NCBI GenBank assembly: GCA_027492485.1
Contig: JAPUER010000022.1
Location: forward strand, 16,296 to 80,295
Length of the DNA: 64,000 nucleotides
From: Betaproteobacteria bacterium
GTDB taxonomy: Bacteria; Pseudomonadota; Gammaproteobacteria; Burkholderiales; Casimicrobiaceae
Direction of reading: 5' to 3'
Shown in pieces: positions 53,268-61,603 of this stretch. The number at the start of each line of letters is the position of its first letter. The stretch's first letter is position 1. The position numbers and the translations under genes were made by a program. Under the pieces are notes generated by a model that saw only the letters and a program-made list of their open reading frames with translations, did not search any database and was not told the DNA's origin.

Positions 53268-54325
53268 TGGGTGCCGATCTTGCGGCCTTTGAGGGCGCCG
53301 GAATCGAGCTCGGCGAGCACGTCGCTTTCGGCCACGCCGAGCACCTGCGCCACCTGCGCCGGGTTCATCAACTCCATCGCCGGTGCTGCGGCCGGCGCGG
53401 CGGCAGCAGCGGCGACCGGCGCCGCCATCGCACCCGGCACCATGCCGCGCGGCGCATTCGGGTTGGTGCCCACGGTGCCGCCGGGCTGGTTGATCATCTG
53501 CTGGCCGACGCCCATCGCCACCGCGAATTCGGCGCCGAAGCCCATGGTGCCGGCCTTGCCCTCGCCCACCGCGTTGGCCATGTTGTAGCGGATGTACTCG
53601 CCCATGTCGCCGATGGTGGTCATGGCGCCGCGTTTGTCGATCGCCTGCTCGACTTCCGGCGGCAGCGAGACATTCTCGATATTGAACGCCGTCACCTCGA
53701 TGCCGTACTTCGACGTCGTGATGGGATTGATCGCCGGCAGCAGCGCGTTGCCGATCTCGCTGTAGCGCGCGGCGACGTCGAGCGCCGGCACCTTGGCATT
53801 GGCAATGGCCTCAGTAAACACGGTGACGATCTTCGAGCGCATCACGTCGGCGAACTCGTCGAGGCGGAAGTGATTGTCGGTGCCGGCCACCTCTTTCAGG
53901 AACAGCGGCGGGTTGACGATCTTGAAGTCGTACTGGCCGAAGGCGCGCATGCGCACGACGCCGAAATCCGCGTCGCGCATCATGATCGGGTTCGCGGTGC
54001 CCCACTTGTTGCCCGCGAACGTGCGCGTGGTGACGTAGTAAACGTCCGCCTTGAATGGCGTCTCGAAGCCGTACTTCCAGCCGAGGATGGTCGACAGCAC
54101 CGGAATGTTCTGCGTCGACAAGGTGTGCTTGCCCGGGCCGAGCGTATCGGCGTATTGCCCGAGGTAGACGAACTGCGCAACCTGACTTTCGCGAACGATC
54201 AGTTGCGCGTTGTTCTTGATCTGCTTGTCATCGTCCGGCCAGCGGTAAGAAAGCGTGTCGCGGGAATCATCCTGCCATTCGATGATCTCGATCAGCTCTT
54301 TCTTGATGAAGTCCATGAGGCCCAT
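53222..54325 (-). CDS. SPFH-domain protein, YdjI-like
   Basis: 367 residues. N-terminus MGLMDFIKKELIEIIEWQDDSRDTLSYR and segments NAQLIVRESQVAQFVYLGQYAD, GKHTLSTQNIPVLSTILGWKYG and WGTANPIMMRDADFG are near-identical in pattern to Bacillus YdjI, a flotillin-like SPFH protein. A Gly/Ala/Pro-rich stretch (about 270-315) precedes a C-terminal region (NPAQVAQVLGVAESDVLAELDSGALKGRKIGTQWRI, described in parts) that looks like a helix-turn-helix or DNA-binding-type fold, added relative to YdjI. It likely organises membrane domains with the zinc-ribbon protein. Confidence 0.87.
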   Translation of the reverse strand: MGLMDFIKKELIEIIEWQDDSRDTLSYRWPDDDKQIKNNAQLIVRESQVAQFVYLGQYADTLGPGKHTLSTQNIPVLSTILGWKYGFETPFKADVYYVTTRTFAGNKWGTANPIMMRDADFGVVRMRAFGQYDFKIVNPPLFLKEVAGTDNHFRLDEFADVMRSKIVTVFTEAIANAKVPALDVAARYSEIGNALLPAINPITTSKYGIEVTAFNIENVSLPPEVEQAIDKRGAMTTIGDMGEYIRYNMANAVGEGKAGTMGFGAEFAVAMGVGQQMINQPGGTVGTNPNAPRGMVPGAMAAPVAAAAAAPAAAPAMELMNPAQVAQVLGVAESDVLAELDSGALKGRKIGTQWRITREAVDTFLRG

Positions 54326-54348
54326 GTGTTACTCCCTTTGGTCGTGAA

Positions 54349-54375
54349 GACGAATGACGAATGACGAGTGACGAA
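54349..54375. repeat. Short direct-repeat array of AATGACGA units
   Basis: GACGAATGACGAATGACGAG then TGACGAA: three 9-bp units in tandem, same sequence type as the 28-bp arms at 41518-41545 and 41738-41765. It sits between the SPFH and dsbC genes. Confidence 0.75.
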
Positions 54376-54397
54376 ATAGCGGCTGCGTCGGTGCCGC

Positions 54398-55201
54398 CTA
54401 CTTTACGGCGACCTTGGTCTGCGCTGCGTTCAGACGTGCTTCCAGTTGCTCGCGCGGGATGGCGCCGGCGACCATGCGGCCGTCGGCGAGGAAGAACGAC
54501 GGTGTCGCGCGCACGCCGAGCTTTTGCCCGAGCTCGACGGTGGCGTCCACCGGATTGGCGCAATCGCCCTTGGCGGCGGCGTCGAACTTCTTGCGCAGCA
54601 CGGCGTCCTGCCAGGCGGCCAGCCGGTCCGGCGAGCACCAGATCGCCTTCTGTTTGTTGCGTGCGGCGGGATGCAGCGAGTCGATCGGGTACATGAAGTT
54701 GTAAACCGTCACGTTGTCCATGTCCTGCAGGGTCTGCTCCAGGCGCGTGCAGAACGGACAGTCGACGTCGGTGAACACGTACATCACGCGCTCGCCCTTG
54801 CCGCGCACGAACTTGATCGAGTCGGCCAGCGGCAGCGTCTTGACGTCGATGGCGCTGAGCTCGGCCGTGCGCTCCTCCGTCTTGTTGGTCATGGTCGCGG
54901 TTTCGATCAGATTGCCGACGATGAAATGGCTGAGTTTTTCGTCGAAGTAGATGACGTCGTCGCCAACCATTGCCTCGTACAGGCCGGGAAACACGGCAGC
55001 GCGCAAACCCTTGATCGGCGCGCCTTTGAAGCGCTCTTCGAGCACCGCCTTGACCTCGGCCAGTTTCGCCGCGCTCGATTCGGCGCGGGCAGGCGCGGCC
55101 ACGGCAGCTGCCTTCGGCGCCTTGCCGGCCGGTGGTTGCTGGGCGTTGCACGCTCCCAGCATGATGCCGGAAGCAAGCAGGGCGACGATGATGCGGTTCA
55201 T
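54398..55201 (-). CDS. dsbC: DsbC-family thiol:disulfide isomerase, lipoprotein form
   Basis: 267 residues. The signal ends with the lipobox SGIMLGAC, so C18 would be lipidated by Lgt; ordinary DsbC is soluble. Dimerisation domain (about 45-125) precedes the thioredoxin domain with TDVDCPFCTRLEQTL (C148, C151) and the cis-Pro in GVRATPSFFLADGRMV. A second Cys pair (WCSPDR and GDCANPV) is also typical of DsbC. It shuffles wrong disulfides in the periplasm. Membrane tethering is unusual; the alpha-domain gene at 38365 could be its electron source. Confidence 0.9.
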   Translation of the reverse strand: MNRIIVALLASGIMLGACNAQQPPAGKAPKAAAVAAPARAESSAAKLAEVKAVLEERFKGAPIKGLRAAVFPGLYEAMVGDDVIYFDEKLSHFIVGNLIETATMTNKTEERTAELSAIDVKTLPLADSIKFVRGKGERVMYVFTDVDCPFCTRLEQTLQDMDNVTVYNFMYPIDSLHPAARNKQKAIWCSPDRLAAWQDAVLRKKFDAAAKGDCANPVDATVELGQKLGVRATPSFFLADGRMVAGAIPREQLEARLNAAQTKVAVK

Positions 55202-55235
55202 ATGGGGGGTTCCTTGATAGCGCGGATTAAAGCGT

Positions 55236-56447
55236 TCATTGCATCGCAGCGGTAGACAGCGTGCGACGAAACGCGGGTACGCGGCCTAAAAGACGCATTC
55301 CCGCGTCGCCAGCCGCCATCAGCAATGGATGTCGGGATTGATTGTAGAGGCGGAAAAGACCGTCGGTCGCCAGTTGCATGGCGAGTGTCGGCCCGTACCG
55401 CTCCCGCCGATAACGCGCCAGCAGCAGGGGATGGCCGGGGTCGATGGCGCCCGCCGGGGCGTTGCGCCAGAGCGCGTACAGGCAGCGCGCGTCGGCAAGC
55501 CCGACGTTGACGCCCTGCCCCGCCAGCGGATGCATGGCGTGCGCAGCATCGCCGACGACCAGCACGCGTTTGCCGACCGGGTCGGCCAGCCGCAACAGGT
55601 TGAGCGGGAAGCTGCGCGCCGCGCCTGCCACGGCGCGCAGCCGCAGCGCAGATTCGCTGACCGCGTTGATCTCCTGCAGCAGTTCGCTTTCCGGCAGCGC
55701 ACAAAGCAGGGCAGCACGCCGGGGATCGGTCGACCACACCATCGACACCGCCGGTGAGCCGGCAACCTGGGGCAATGGCAGCAACGCGAGGATCGATCCG
55801 TCGGGCAAGAACCACTGCGTCGCGGTGTTGCGATGCCCGGTTGCCGCAAGCAGATGGGCGACCACGCCGTGCTGCGGATAGGCGTGACGTTGCGCGGACA
55901 GACCCGCCGCCTCGCGCAGACGGGAATGCACGCCGTCGGCCACCACGATCGCGCGGGCGCCGAGCAGGCTGCGGTCGGCCAGTTCGAGCAGCCTGCCGTC
56001 GATGCCGGCATCGCCGGCGTCGTGCAGATCGACGCCTTCGCCCTGCACGGCAACAACGCCCGACCGGATGGCGGTTCGCGCAATGGCGTGCGTCAGCGCC
56101 TCGTGTTCGATCACCCGGGCAATTTCGTCCTGCCCGCTGTCCGAGGCGCGTACATGCAGCGACCCAGCGCCATCGCGGCCATACACGCGAATATCGGTCA
56201 CCGCGGCGCAGCGCGTGTCGTCGAACTCGACCCCCTGCTCAATCAGCCATTGCAGATTGCCGGCGGCCAGCGTGTAGACGCGGGCCGAGAGCGGCCCATC
56301 CGCCGGCGCCGAACGGGGATCGGGCAAGGCGTCGCGCTCGACCACGGCGACACGGGCATCGCGCCGCGCCCGCTTCGCCGCCAGCGCGCAGGCCCAGCCC
56401 ACCGGACCGCCGCCAGCGACCAGGACGTCGAATCGCTTGTTGTTCAC
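55236..56447 (-). CDS. UbiH/UbiF/COQ6-family FAD-dependent monooxygenase
   Basis: 403 residues. FAD dinucleotide fold VLVAGGGPVGWACALAAKRA at the N-terminus, the DG motif VVADGVHSRLREAAG and the second FAD motif VLVVGDAAHAMHPLAGQGVNVGLADA. These aromatic-ring hydroxylases act in ubiquinone synthesis; which ring position this one uses cannot be decided. It lies between dsbC (34 bp) and hslV (21 bp), where hslU would be expected. Confidence 0.88.
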   Translation of the reverse strand: MNNKRFDVLVAGGGPVGWACALAAKRARRDARVAVVERDALPDPRSAPADGPLSARVYTLAAGNLQWLIEQGVEFDDTRCAAVTDIRVYGRDGAGSLHVRASDSGQDEIARVIEHEALTHAIARTAIRSGVVAVQGEGVDLHDAGDAGIDGRLLELADRSLLGARAIVVADGVHSRLREAAGLSAQRHAYPQHGVVAHLLAATGHRNTATQWFLPDGSILALLPLPQVAGSPAVSMVWSTDPRRAALLCALPESELLQEINAVSESALRLRAVAGAARSFPLNLLRLADPVGKRVLVVGDAAHAMHPLAGQGVNVGLADARCLYALWRNAPAGAIDPGHPLLLARYRRERYGPTLAMQLATDGLFRLYNQSRHPLLMAAGDAGMRLLGRVPAFRRTLSTAAMQ

Positions 56448-56468
56448 AGTCCTGCTACCGAAAGTCCG

Positions 56469-57023
56469 CTACGCCTGCCACGCCAGTTCTTCGATGACAT
56501 GATTCTGATTGGTGTAGATGCAGATCTCTCCCGCCACCTTCAGCGATTCGGCGACGATGTCGCGCGCCGACAGCTCGCTGTGCTGGGTCAGCGCCCGCGC
56601 GGCAGCCTGCGCAAATCCGCCGCCGGAGCCGATGGCGACGATGCCATGCTCCGGCTCCAGCACGTCGCCGTTGCCGGTGATGATCAGCGAGGCACTCTGG
56701 TCGGCCACCGCGAGCATAGCTTCCAGCCGGCGCAGGATGCGATCCTGCCGCCAGTCCTTGGCGAGTTCCACCGCGGCGCGGGTCAAATGTCCCTGATGCT
56801 TTTCAAGCTTGCCCTCGAAACGCTCGAACAGTGTGAAGGCGTCGGCCGTGGCGCCCGCGAACCCGGCCAGGATACGGTCGTGGTACAGCCGCCGCACCTT
56901 GCGCGCCGTCGCCTTGATCACCATGTTGCCAAGCGTTACCTGACCATCGCCGCCCAGGGCGACGGTGTTGCCGCGGCGCACCGAGACGATTGTGGTGCCG
57001 TGAAAATCGAGTCTGGAATCCAT
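56469..57023 (-). CDS. hslV: ATP-dependent protease subunit HslV
   Basis: 184 residues. The proteolytic chamber of HslUV. Start [18 protein letters not shown]: removal of the first nine residues exposes the catalytic T10. [39 protein letters not shown] and [15 protein letters not shown] are standard. The gene for its ATPase partner HslU, normally directly downstream, is not here; a UbiH-type gene occupies that place, so HslU must be encoded elsewhere if HslV is active. Confidence 0.95.
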   Translation of the reverse strand: MDSRLDFHGTTIVSVRRGNTVALGGDGQVTLGNMVIKATARKVRRLYHDRILAGFAGATADAFTLFERFEGKLEKHQGHLTRAAVELAKDWRQDRILRRLEAMLAVADQSASLIITGNGDVLEPEHGIVAIGSGGGFAQAAARALTQHSELSARDIVAESLKVAGEICIYTNQNHVIEELAWQA

Positions 57024-57086
57024 AGGTGCGGGCCGCGATGCGGCAAAAAGAAAATTCGGCAGCGCCGGTGAGCTGAAACAGGCGTC

Positions 57087-58313
57087 TCAGGCCGTCTTCA
57101 CAAACAGCGTGGCCGGCGCACCAGTCAGTTGCAGCAGCACCTGAATGATCGGCGTGGCACCGAGCACGCGCACATCGATCGCCTGCGCCATGAGACGGGT
57201 GAAGGAATTGGCTATCGCGCCGCCGCAGACAAAATCCACGCGCAACACCTGCCGCATGTCGACCACCACCGGATTGGTGGTGACCTTGTCGGCAACGACG
57301 GTCCGCAGGCAGGGATCGGCGGCGCCCTTGAGTTCGCCGACCCAAACCACGCGGTCGTCGACCAGCGCGTCTTCCGGCTCGTCTGCCGCGGCATTCTGGG
57401 TGGTCAGCACACTGCGTTGCAGCGGCGTCAACGCCTCCAGCGACGGCGGCGAAATCTCGAAGGTGACGGCGAAATCGACGGCGCGGTCGTCGAAGGTGGC
57501 GGTCTGCCCGGACCATTGCAGCAGTTCGAGCACCAGATACCACTGCCCTTTGCGCGCCCTTTCGCCGGCCTTGAGCGGCGCGGCAAGTCGGCGGATGGTG
57601 GCGTCCAGCGCGCGGAACGAAATGACTGCTCCCTTGCGCCGCAACGCAGCGAGCGCGCCGGCGAGCAGGGTGCCGCAAACATCGTTGACGCCTTGCAACT
57701 CGGCGATGTCCAGGTCAAAGCGGGGCGGTGTCGGCGAGGATTCTTTGCGCTTTGCCGCTTCGCTCAGTGCCACAATCACCGGCGCGTGCGGATCGGTCAG
57801 GTCGCCGCGCAAGAGCGACTTCGGTTTGGCACGCACCGCCGCCGTCGATGTCGGCTTGTTGGCAGCGTTGCTGCCGACCGCCATCTCGTCCCAGGCCGGC
57901 GCCGAACGTTCGAATTGCACCACGAAGCGCAGCGCAAGCTCCTCGAACGAAGCGCGGTCGTCGGCCCGCGCGTAAAGATCGAACAGGCACATCCACACCA
58001 TCGGCTGCGAGCGCTCCGCCGTGTCGAGCGCGTGCGCCAGAGCGGCGGTTGCCGCCGTCGCATTGCCGTGCGCGAACATCAGCGCAGCGTTTTCCAGCGA
58101 CGGCCCCAGTGCGCCTTCCTCCTCGACCTCGATGCGCGCGGCTTGCGGTGCCCAGCCACCGAATTCGGTATCGCCATGGTGCCGTGACGTCGTAGTCGCC
58201 GGGTCCGCCACGCGCTTGTCGTCCTTGCCCGATCGGGTGGGCGGATCGATCGGTGCCAACTCCAGCTTCGCCGCGCCCGGCTTGGGCGACTTCGGGAAAA
58301 TCTTGAAAGCCAT
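57087..58313 (-). CDS. STAS-domain-containing protein
   Basis: 408 residues. A variable N-terminal part with a helix-repeat-like region (about 80-140: MVWMCLFDLYARADDRASFEEL) and a C-terminal STAS-like domain (about 330-405: VVVDMRQVLRVDFVCGGAIANSF), with an earlier similar fold around 195-255. STAS domains bind nucleotides or anti-sigma partners; this type appears in Betaproteobacteria beside hslV without assigned function. ATG 58313 fits MAFKIFPKSPK. 36 bp after DUF3299. Confidence 0.75.
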   Translation of the reverse strand: MAFKIFPKSPKPGAAKLELAPIDPPTRSGKDDKRVADPATTTSRHHGDTEFGGWAPQAARIEVEEEGALGPSLENAALMFAHGNATAATAALAHALDTAERSQPMVWMCLFDLYARADDRASFEELALRFVVQFERSAPAWDEMAVGSNAANKPTSTAAVRAKPKSLLRGDLTDPHAPVIVALSEAAKRKESSPTPPRFDLDIAELQGVNDVCGTLLAGALAALRRKGAVISFRALDATIRRLAAPLKAGERARKGQWYLVLELLQWSGQTATFDDRAVDFAVTFEISPPSLEALTPLQRSVLTTQNAAADEPEDALVDDRVVWVGELKGAADPCLRTVVADKVTTNPVVVDMRQVLRVDFVCGGAIANSFTRLMAQAIDVRVLGATPIIQVLLQLTGAPATLFVKTA

Positions 58314-58349
58314 GTCGATGCGTTTGTCGATCAATCGTGCCGGCAGGGC

Positions 58350-58856
58350 CTACTGAGCCGGCACAGCATCGAGCAGCCGGTAGTACAGTCCGGCAGGGTC
58401 GTCCTTGAGCACCTGCAGGGTGCCGGACAGCGCGACGGCGTCGAAGCCGTAGCGCACATCCGACCTGGCACGCACTTCGATCATCGCATCCGGCCCCGCC
58501 GGCAGGCAGAACGAGCAATGCGGCGGCGCTGCCACCAGCAGGAAGCGGCGCTGCTTGTCGCCAATGTCGAGCGGCATCATGAAGCCCTGCACCCGGATTG
58601 GCTTCCCGTCCAGCACGGTGACGGCTTGCGCGAACGACGGCACCATCTTGCGGTCACGCTTGACCAGTTCTACCTGCCCGAGCGTACGCCACGAGGTGAA
58701 GCCGGGCTTTTCCGGCAGAAACTGCGAAGGCGGCATCAGCGCGCCGTCCGCCGGCACCGGCGTCACGGCCACCGCCGGTAGCACCGCAAAGGCAACCGCT
58801 GCCGACAGCGAAGCCAGCCAACCGCGGAAAACAGGAAAGCGGATTTTCATCTTCAA
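58350..58856 (-). CDS. DUF3299 exported protein
   Basis: 168 residues with a signal peptide (FRGWLASLSAAVAFAVLPAVAV). The core VRVQGFMMPLDIG-like stretch (IRVQGFMMPLDIGDKQ) and the Cys motif PPHCSFCLPAGPDAMIEV mark DUF3299, probably a metal-binding periplasmic protein. It is encoded beside an ABC permease (58857) and ATPase, an association known from the zinc-regulated ZrgABCDE system in Vibrio, where a DUF3299 protein is one component. Here DUF2796 (ZrgA) is not seen nearby. Confidence 0.85.
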   Translation of the reverse strand: MKMKIRFPVFRGWLASLSAAVAFAVLPAVAVTPVPADGALMPPSQFLPEKPGFTSWRTLGQVELVKRDRKMVPSFAQAVTVLDGKPIRVQGFMMPLDIGDKQRRFLLVAAPPHCSFCLPAGPDAMIEVRARSDVRYGFDAVALSGTLQVLKDDPAGLYYRLLDAVPAQ

Positions 58857-60035
58857 TTACCTCGACGACAGCTGCGCGGCAACGTCAATGGAAAAACTGC
58901 GGCGTAGGACCGGGATAGTAGCAATAACCGACAGAAAAAGCGCGCCGGCAAGGGCAATTACCCACAGCATGCCCCCAGTCGGCAGATCGACGACCAGACC
59001 GGGCAGCACCGCGTGCGACAGCGTCCACGCGCCGATCAGCAGCAGCACAGCCGCCAGCAACGACGCCATCACAACCAGTGCCAGCGCCTCGGCCAGCACC
59101 AGCACCAGCAGTTGCAGGCGGCTCGCACCCATCGCCCGCAGTACCGCCATTTCCGGTTCCCGCCGCGCCAGCGCCTGCAGCAACGCACCCAGCAACGACG
59201 CCATCGCGGCCGCGACCAGCACGCCGGCAAACGCCTTGACGATGACCGCAACCCAATCGAAGCTAGTCAGCAAACGTGCCGATTCCAGCGCCGGCACCGC
59301 TGCCTGCAGGCGCGTCGTGCTGTTGATGGTGCGCGGTAGCGTTGCCACGCCGAGCGGCCCTTTGCTTTGTATCAGCGCAAAGGTGGCCTCCGGCTCGCTG
59401 CTGGCGGCATGCCCTTCGTGCACCAGCCAGACACTTTCCAGCGGCGTCACCGCAATCTGGTCGACCACCCGTCCGCTTGCCTTGAGGATGCCGACAACCC
59501 GGTAGGGGTAACTGTCGTGCTCGGCTGCGGCTTCGCCACCGCCCATGCCGTGCGCGCCAATGAAGCTGTCGCCGACGCGCAGCTTGGCGCGAGCGGCCAG
59601 CGACGCGCCGACCACGGCTTCCATCGGTGCGGCCGGAAGCGCGCCTTCCGCCAATTCGGCGCCATAAAACGCCAGAAAGTCGGCGCCGGCGCCAACGATC
59701 CGCGCCCCCGCAACCGAGTCGCCCATCGCCAACGCAATGGTGCGGGCCACCATCGGGTTGCTCCGCAACGCTGCAATTTCACTGAGACGAATGTTGCCGT
59801 TGGGCACATCCAGATAGTAGACCGCTGCCAACACGTTTTGCAGCGCCGATCCCTTGGCACCGACCACGATGTCGATGCCTTCGGCCTGTCGCCGCGCATG
59901 GGACTCCAGCGTTGCTTGCAGCCAGACAATGCCAACCGCGCTCGCCATGCCCAGCGCGCAAAGCGCGATCGTCAACGCGAACTGCCACGGACGTTGCGAC
60001 AGGAACCGCGCGGCCAGACGCAGGATGGTGCTCAT
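58857..60035 (-). CDS. FtsX-like ABC transporter permease
   Basis: 392 residues. One membrane helix at the start (WQFALTIALCALGMASAVGIVWL), a long periplasmic domain (about 45-265) and three helices at the end, the MacB/FtsX (type VII) arrangement: IVVGAKGSALQNVLAAVYYLDVPNGN is typical of LolC-like permeases, REPEMAVLRAMGASRLQLLVLVL is the coupling helix. Its start overlaps the ATPase stop (ATGA) and its stop adjoins DUF3299. Probably works on the cell envelope rather than moving a solute across the membrane. Confidence 0.9.
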   Translation of the reverse strand: MSTILRLAARFLSQRPWQFALTIALCALGMASAVGIVWLQATLESHARRQAEGIDIVVGAKGSALQNVLAAVYYLDVPNGNIRLSEIAALRSNPMVARTIALAMGDSVAGARIVGAGADFLAFYGAELAEGALPAAPMEAVVGASLAARAKLRVGDSFIGAHGMGGGEAAAEHDSYPYRVVGILKASGRVVDQIAVTPLESVWLVHEGHAASSEPEATFALIQSKGPLGVATLPRTINSTTRLQAAVPALESARLLTSFDWVAVIVKAFAGVLVAAAMASLLGALLQALARREPEMAVLRAMGASRLQLLVLVLAEALALVVMASLLAAVLLLIGAWTLSHAVLPGLVVDLPTGGMLWVIALAGALFLSVIATIPVLRRSFSIDVAAQLSSR

Positions 60036-60808
60036 CGCGGCAACTCCAGTACCTGCACCGAGGCGGACGGCAAGGATTGCAGCAACATTTCACGCAACTG
60101 CCAATCGTGGCTGGCAACCACGGCGGCGCCGCCCGCCATCGCAAATCCGGCAATCTCGCGTGCAACCAGCCGGGCGCTGATTTCATCCAACGCCGCCGTG
60201 GGTTCGTCGGCGAGCAATAGTTTCGGCTGCGCCACAAGTGCGCGGGCGAGGCTCGCGCGCGCCGCTTGGCCAACCGAGATGGCCGCGGGGCGACGGGCTG
60301 CAAGCGACGCGATGGCCAGCGAATCCATCAGACGGTCGGCGCGCTGCCCGGCGCCCGCGCCCGATTTTCCGGCCAGCGCCAGCGGCAGCAGTACGTTTTC
60401 GCGCAGAGTCAGGGCCTCGATCAGGCACAGCCGCTGCGGCATCCAGCCGACGACAAAGGGGCGCAACGCATCGCGTTCGGCGGTCGGCAGCCCGGCGAGC
60501 GCCCGGCCGGCGACCGTCACCAGGCCGTCCGCAGTCGACACCGGCAACACCCCCGCCAATAGATGCAGCAAGGTCGATTTGCCGGCGCCGGAAGCGCCGC
60601 GCACCAGTAGCACCGTGCCCGCGACAACCGTAAAACTGCCGAACTCGATCGTCGCCTCGTCGGGCGCCAACTGCTTACCGCCGGCGCCCGCTGCATCGCC
60701 CGCTGTCGCCATACGACCGGCGACGCCCTTCGGCAGGTAGCGATGGCGCAAGTTGCGCACGCTCAACAAGGCAGGCTGTAAGTCAGTCTGTGGCAACCGG
60801 TTCCTCAA
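60032..60808 (-). CDS. ABC transporter ATP-binding protein (LolD-like)
   Basis: About 258 residues. Walker A in RGASGAGKSTLLHLLAG, signature ISVGQAARASLARALV (the usual LSGGQ is ISVGQ), Walker B LLLADEPTAALDE and the His switch in VVASHDWQ. Start uncertain: TTG 60808 or a later codon; no ATG lies before the first conserved strand. Pairs with the permease downstream. The altered signature could change ATPase behaviour but occurs in some members. Confidence 0.88.
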   Translation of the reverse strand: MRNRLPQTDLQPALLSVRNLRHRYLPKGVAGRMATAGDAAGAGGKQLAPDEATIEFGSFTVVAGTVLLVRGASGAGKSTLLHLLAGVLPVSTADGLVTVAGRALAGLPTAERDALRPFVVGWMPQRLCLIEALTLRENVLLPLALAGKSGAGAGQRADRLMDSLAIASLAARRPAAISVGQAARASLARALVAQPKLLLADEPTAALDEISARLVAREIAGFAMAGGAAVVASHDWQLREMLLQSLPSASVQVLELPR

Positions 60809-60816
60809 CGCCAGAA

Positions 60817-60842
60817 ATCAAAAAGGCCGGAAACCCGGCCCT
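60817..60842 (-). terminator. Rho-independent terminator after sodB
   Basis: On the minus strand GGCCGGG-TTT-CCGGCC then TTTTTGATTT (60842 down to 60817). It is 29 bases past the sodB stop at 60871. Confidence 0.88.
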
Positions 60843-60870
60843 TCTGACAGTGTTTTTGCTACGACTGCGA

Positions 60871-61473
60871 TCAGCCGGCGAAGTTCGCGTTGGCGAAGTC
60901 CCAGTTCAGCAGCTTGTCGATCAGCGTCTCGACGTATTTGGCGCGCAGGTTCTGGTAGTCGAGGTAGTAGGCATGCTCCCAGACGTCGATGGTCAGCAGC
61001 GGCTTCTGGCCCTTGGTGAACGGCACCTCGGCGTTGCCCGTCTTGACGATCTTGAGCGTGCCGGCATCGGCCACCAGCCACGCCCAGCCGGAGCCGAACT
61101 GCGTCACCGCCGCGTTGGCGAAATCGGCCTTGAACTTGTCGTAGCCACCGAGATCCTTGTCGATTGCCGCCGCGACGGCGCCGGTCGGTTTGCCGCCGCC
61201 ATTCGGCTTCAGGCTGTTCCAGTAGAACGTGTGGTTCCAGATTTGCGCGGCGTTGTTGAACACACCCACCATGTCCGGATTGCCGGCCGACTTCCGGATG
61301 ATGTCTTCCAGCGACAGTTGTGCAAGATCCTTGCCCTCGACCAGCTTGTTCAGGTTGTCGACGTAGGCCTTGTGGTGTTTGCCATAGTGAAACGACAGCG
61401 TGTTGGCCGAAATCAGCGGCTCCAGTGCGTTGTCGGCATAGGGAAGCGGCGGCAGGGAGAAGGGTGCACTCAT
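60871..61473 (-). CDS. sodB: Superoxide dismutase, Fe type
   Basis: 200 residues. Metal His and Asp in SFHYGKHHKAYVDNLN (H29), QIWNHTFYW, and DVWEHAYYLDYQN. The Gln in FNNAAQIWNH marks the iron form and GSGWAWLV is the usual segment. It disposes of superoxide in the cytoplasm. AAAGGA precedes ATG 61473. Own terminator downstream. Confidence 0.95.
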   Translation of the reverse strand: MSAPFSLPPLPYADNALEPLISANTLSFHYGKHHKAYVDNLNKLVEGKDLAQLSLEDIIRKSAGNPDMVGVFNNAAQIWNHTFYWNSLKPNGGGKPTGAVAAAIDKDLGGYDKFKADFANAAVTQFGSGWAWLVADAGTLKIVKTGNAEVPFTKGQKPLLTIDVWEHAYYLDYQNLRAKYVETLIDKLLNWDFANANFAG

Positions 61474-61603
61474 GGGGTTTCCTTTGGGTGGGACTGGCGG
61501 GCAGTCGCGCGTTTGAAGCAGGAACAAACGATTATGGCCGTTCGCGGCAAATCCGCGAGTAGCAAGGGGTCATTGCGACGCGACGCAGACCGCGTCGCAG
61601 CCA

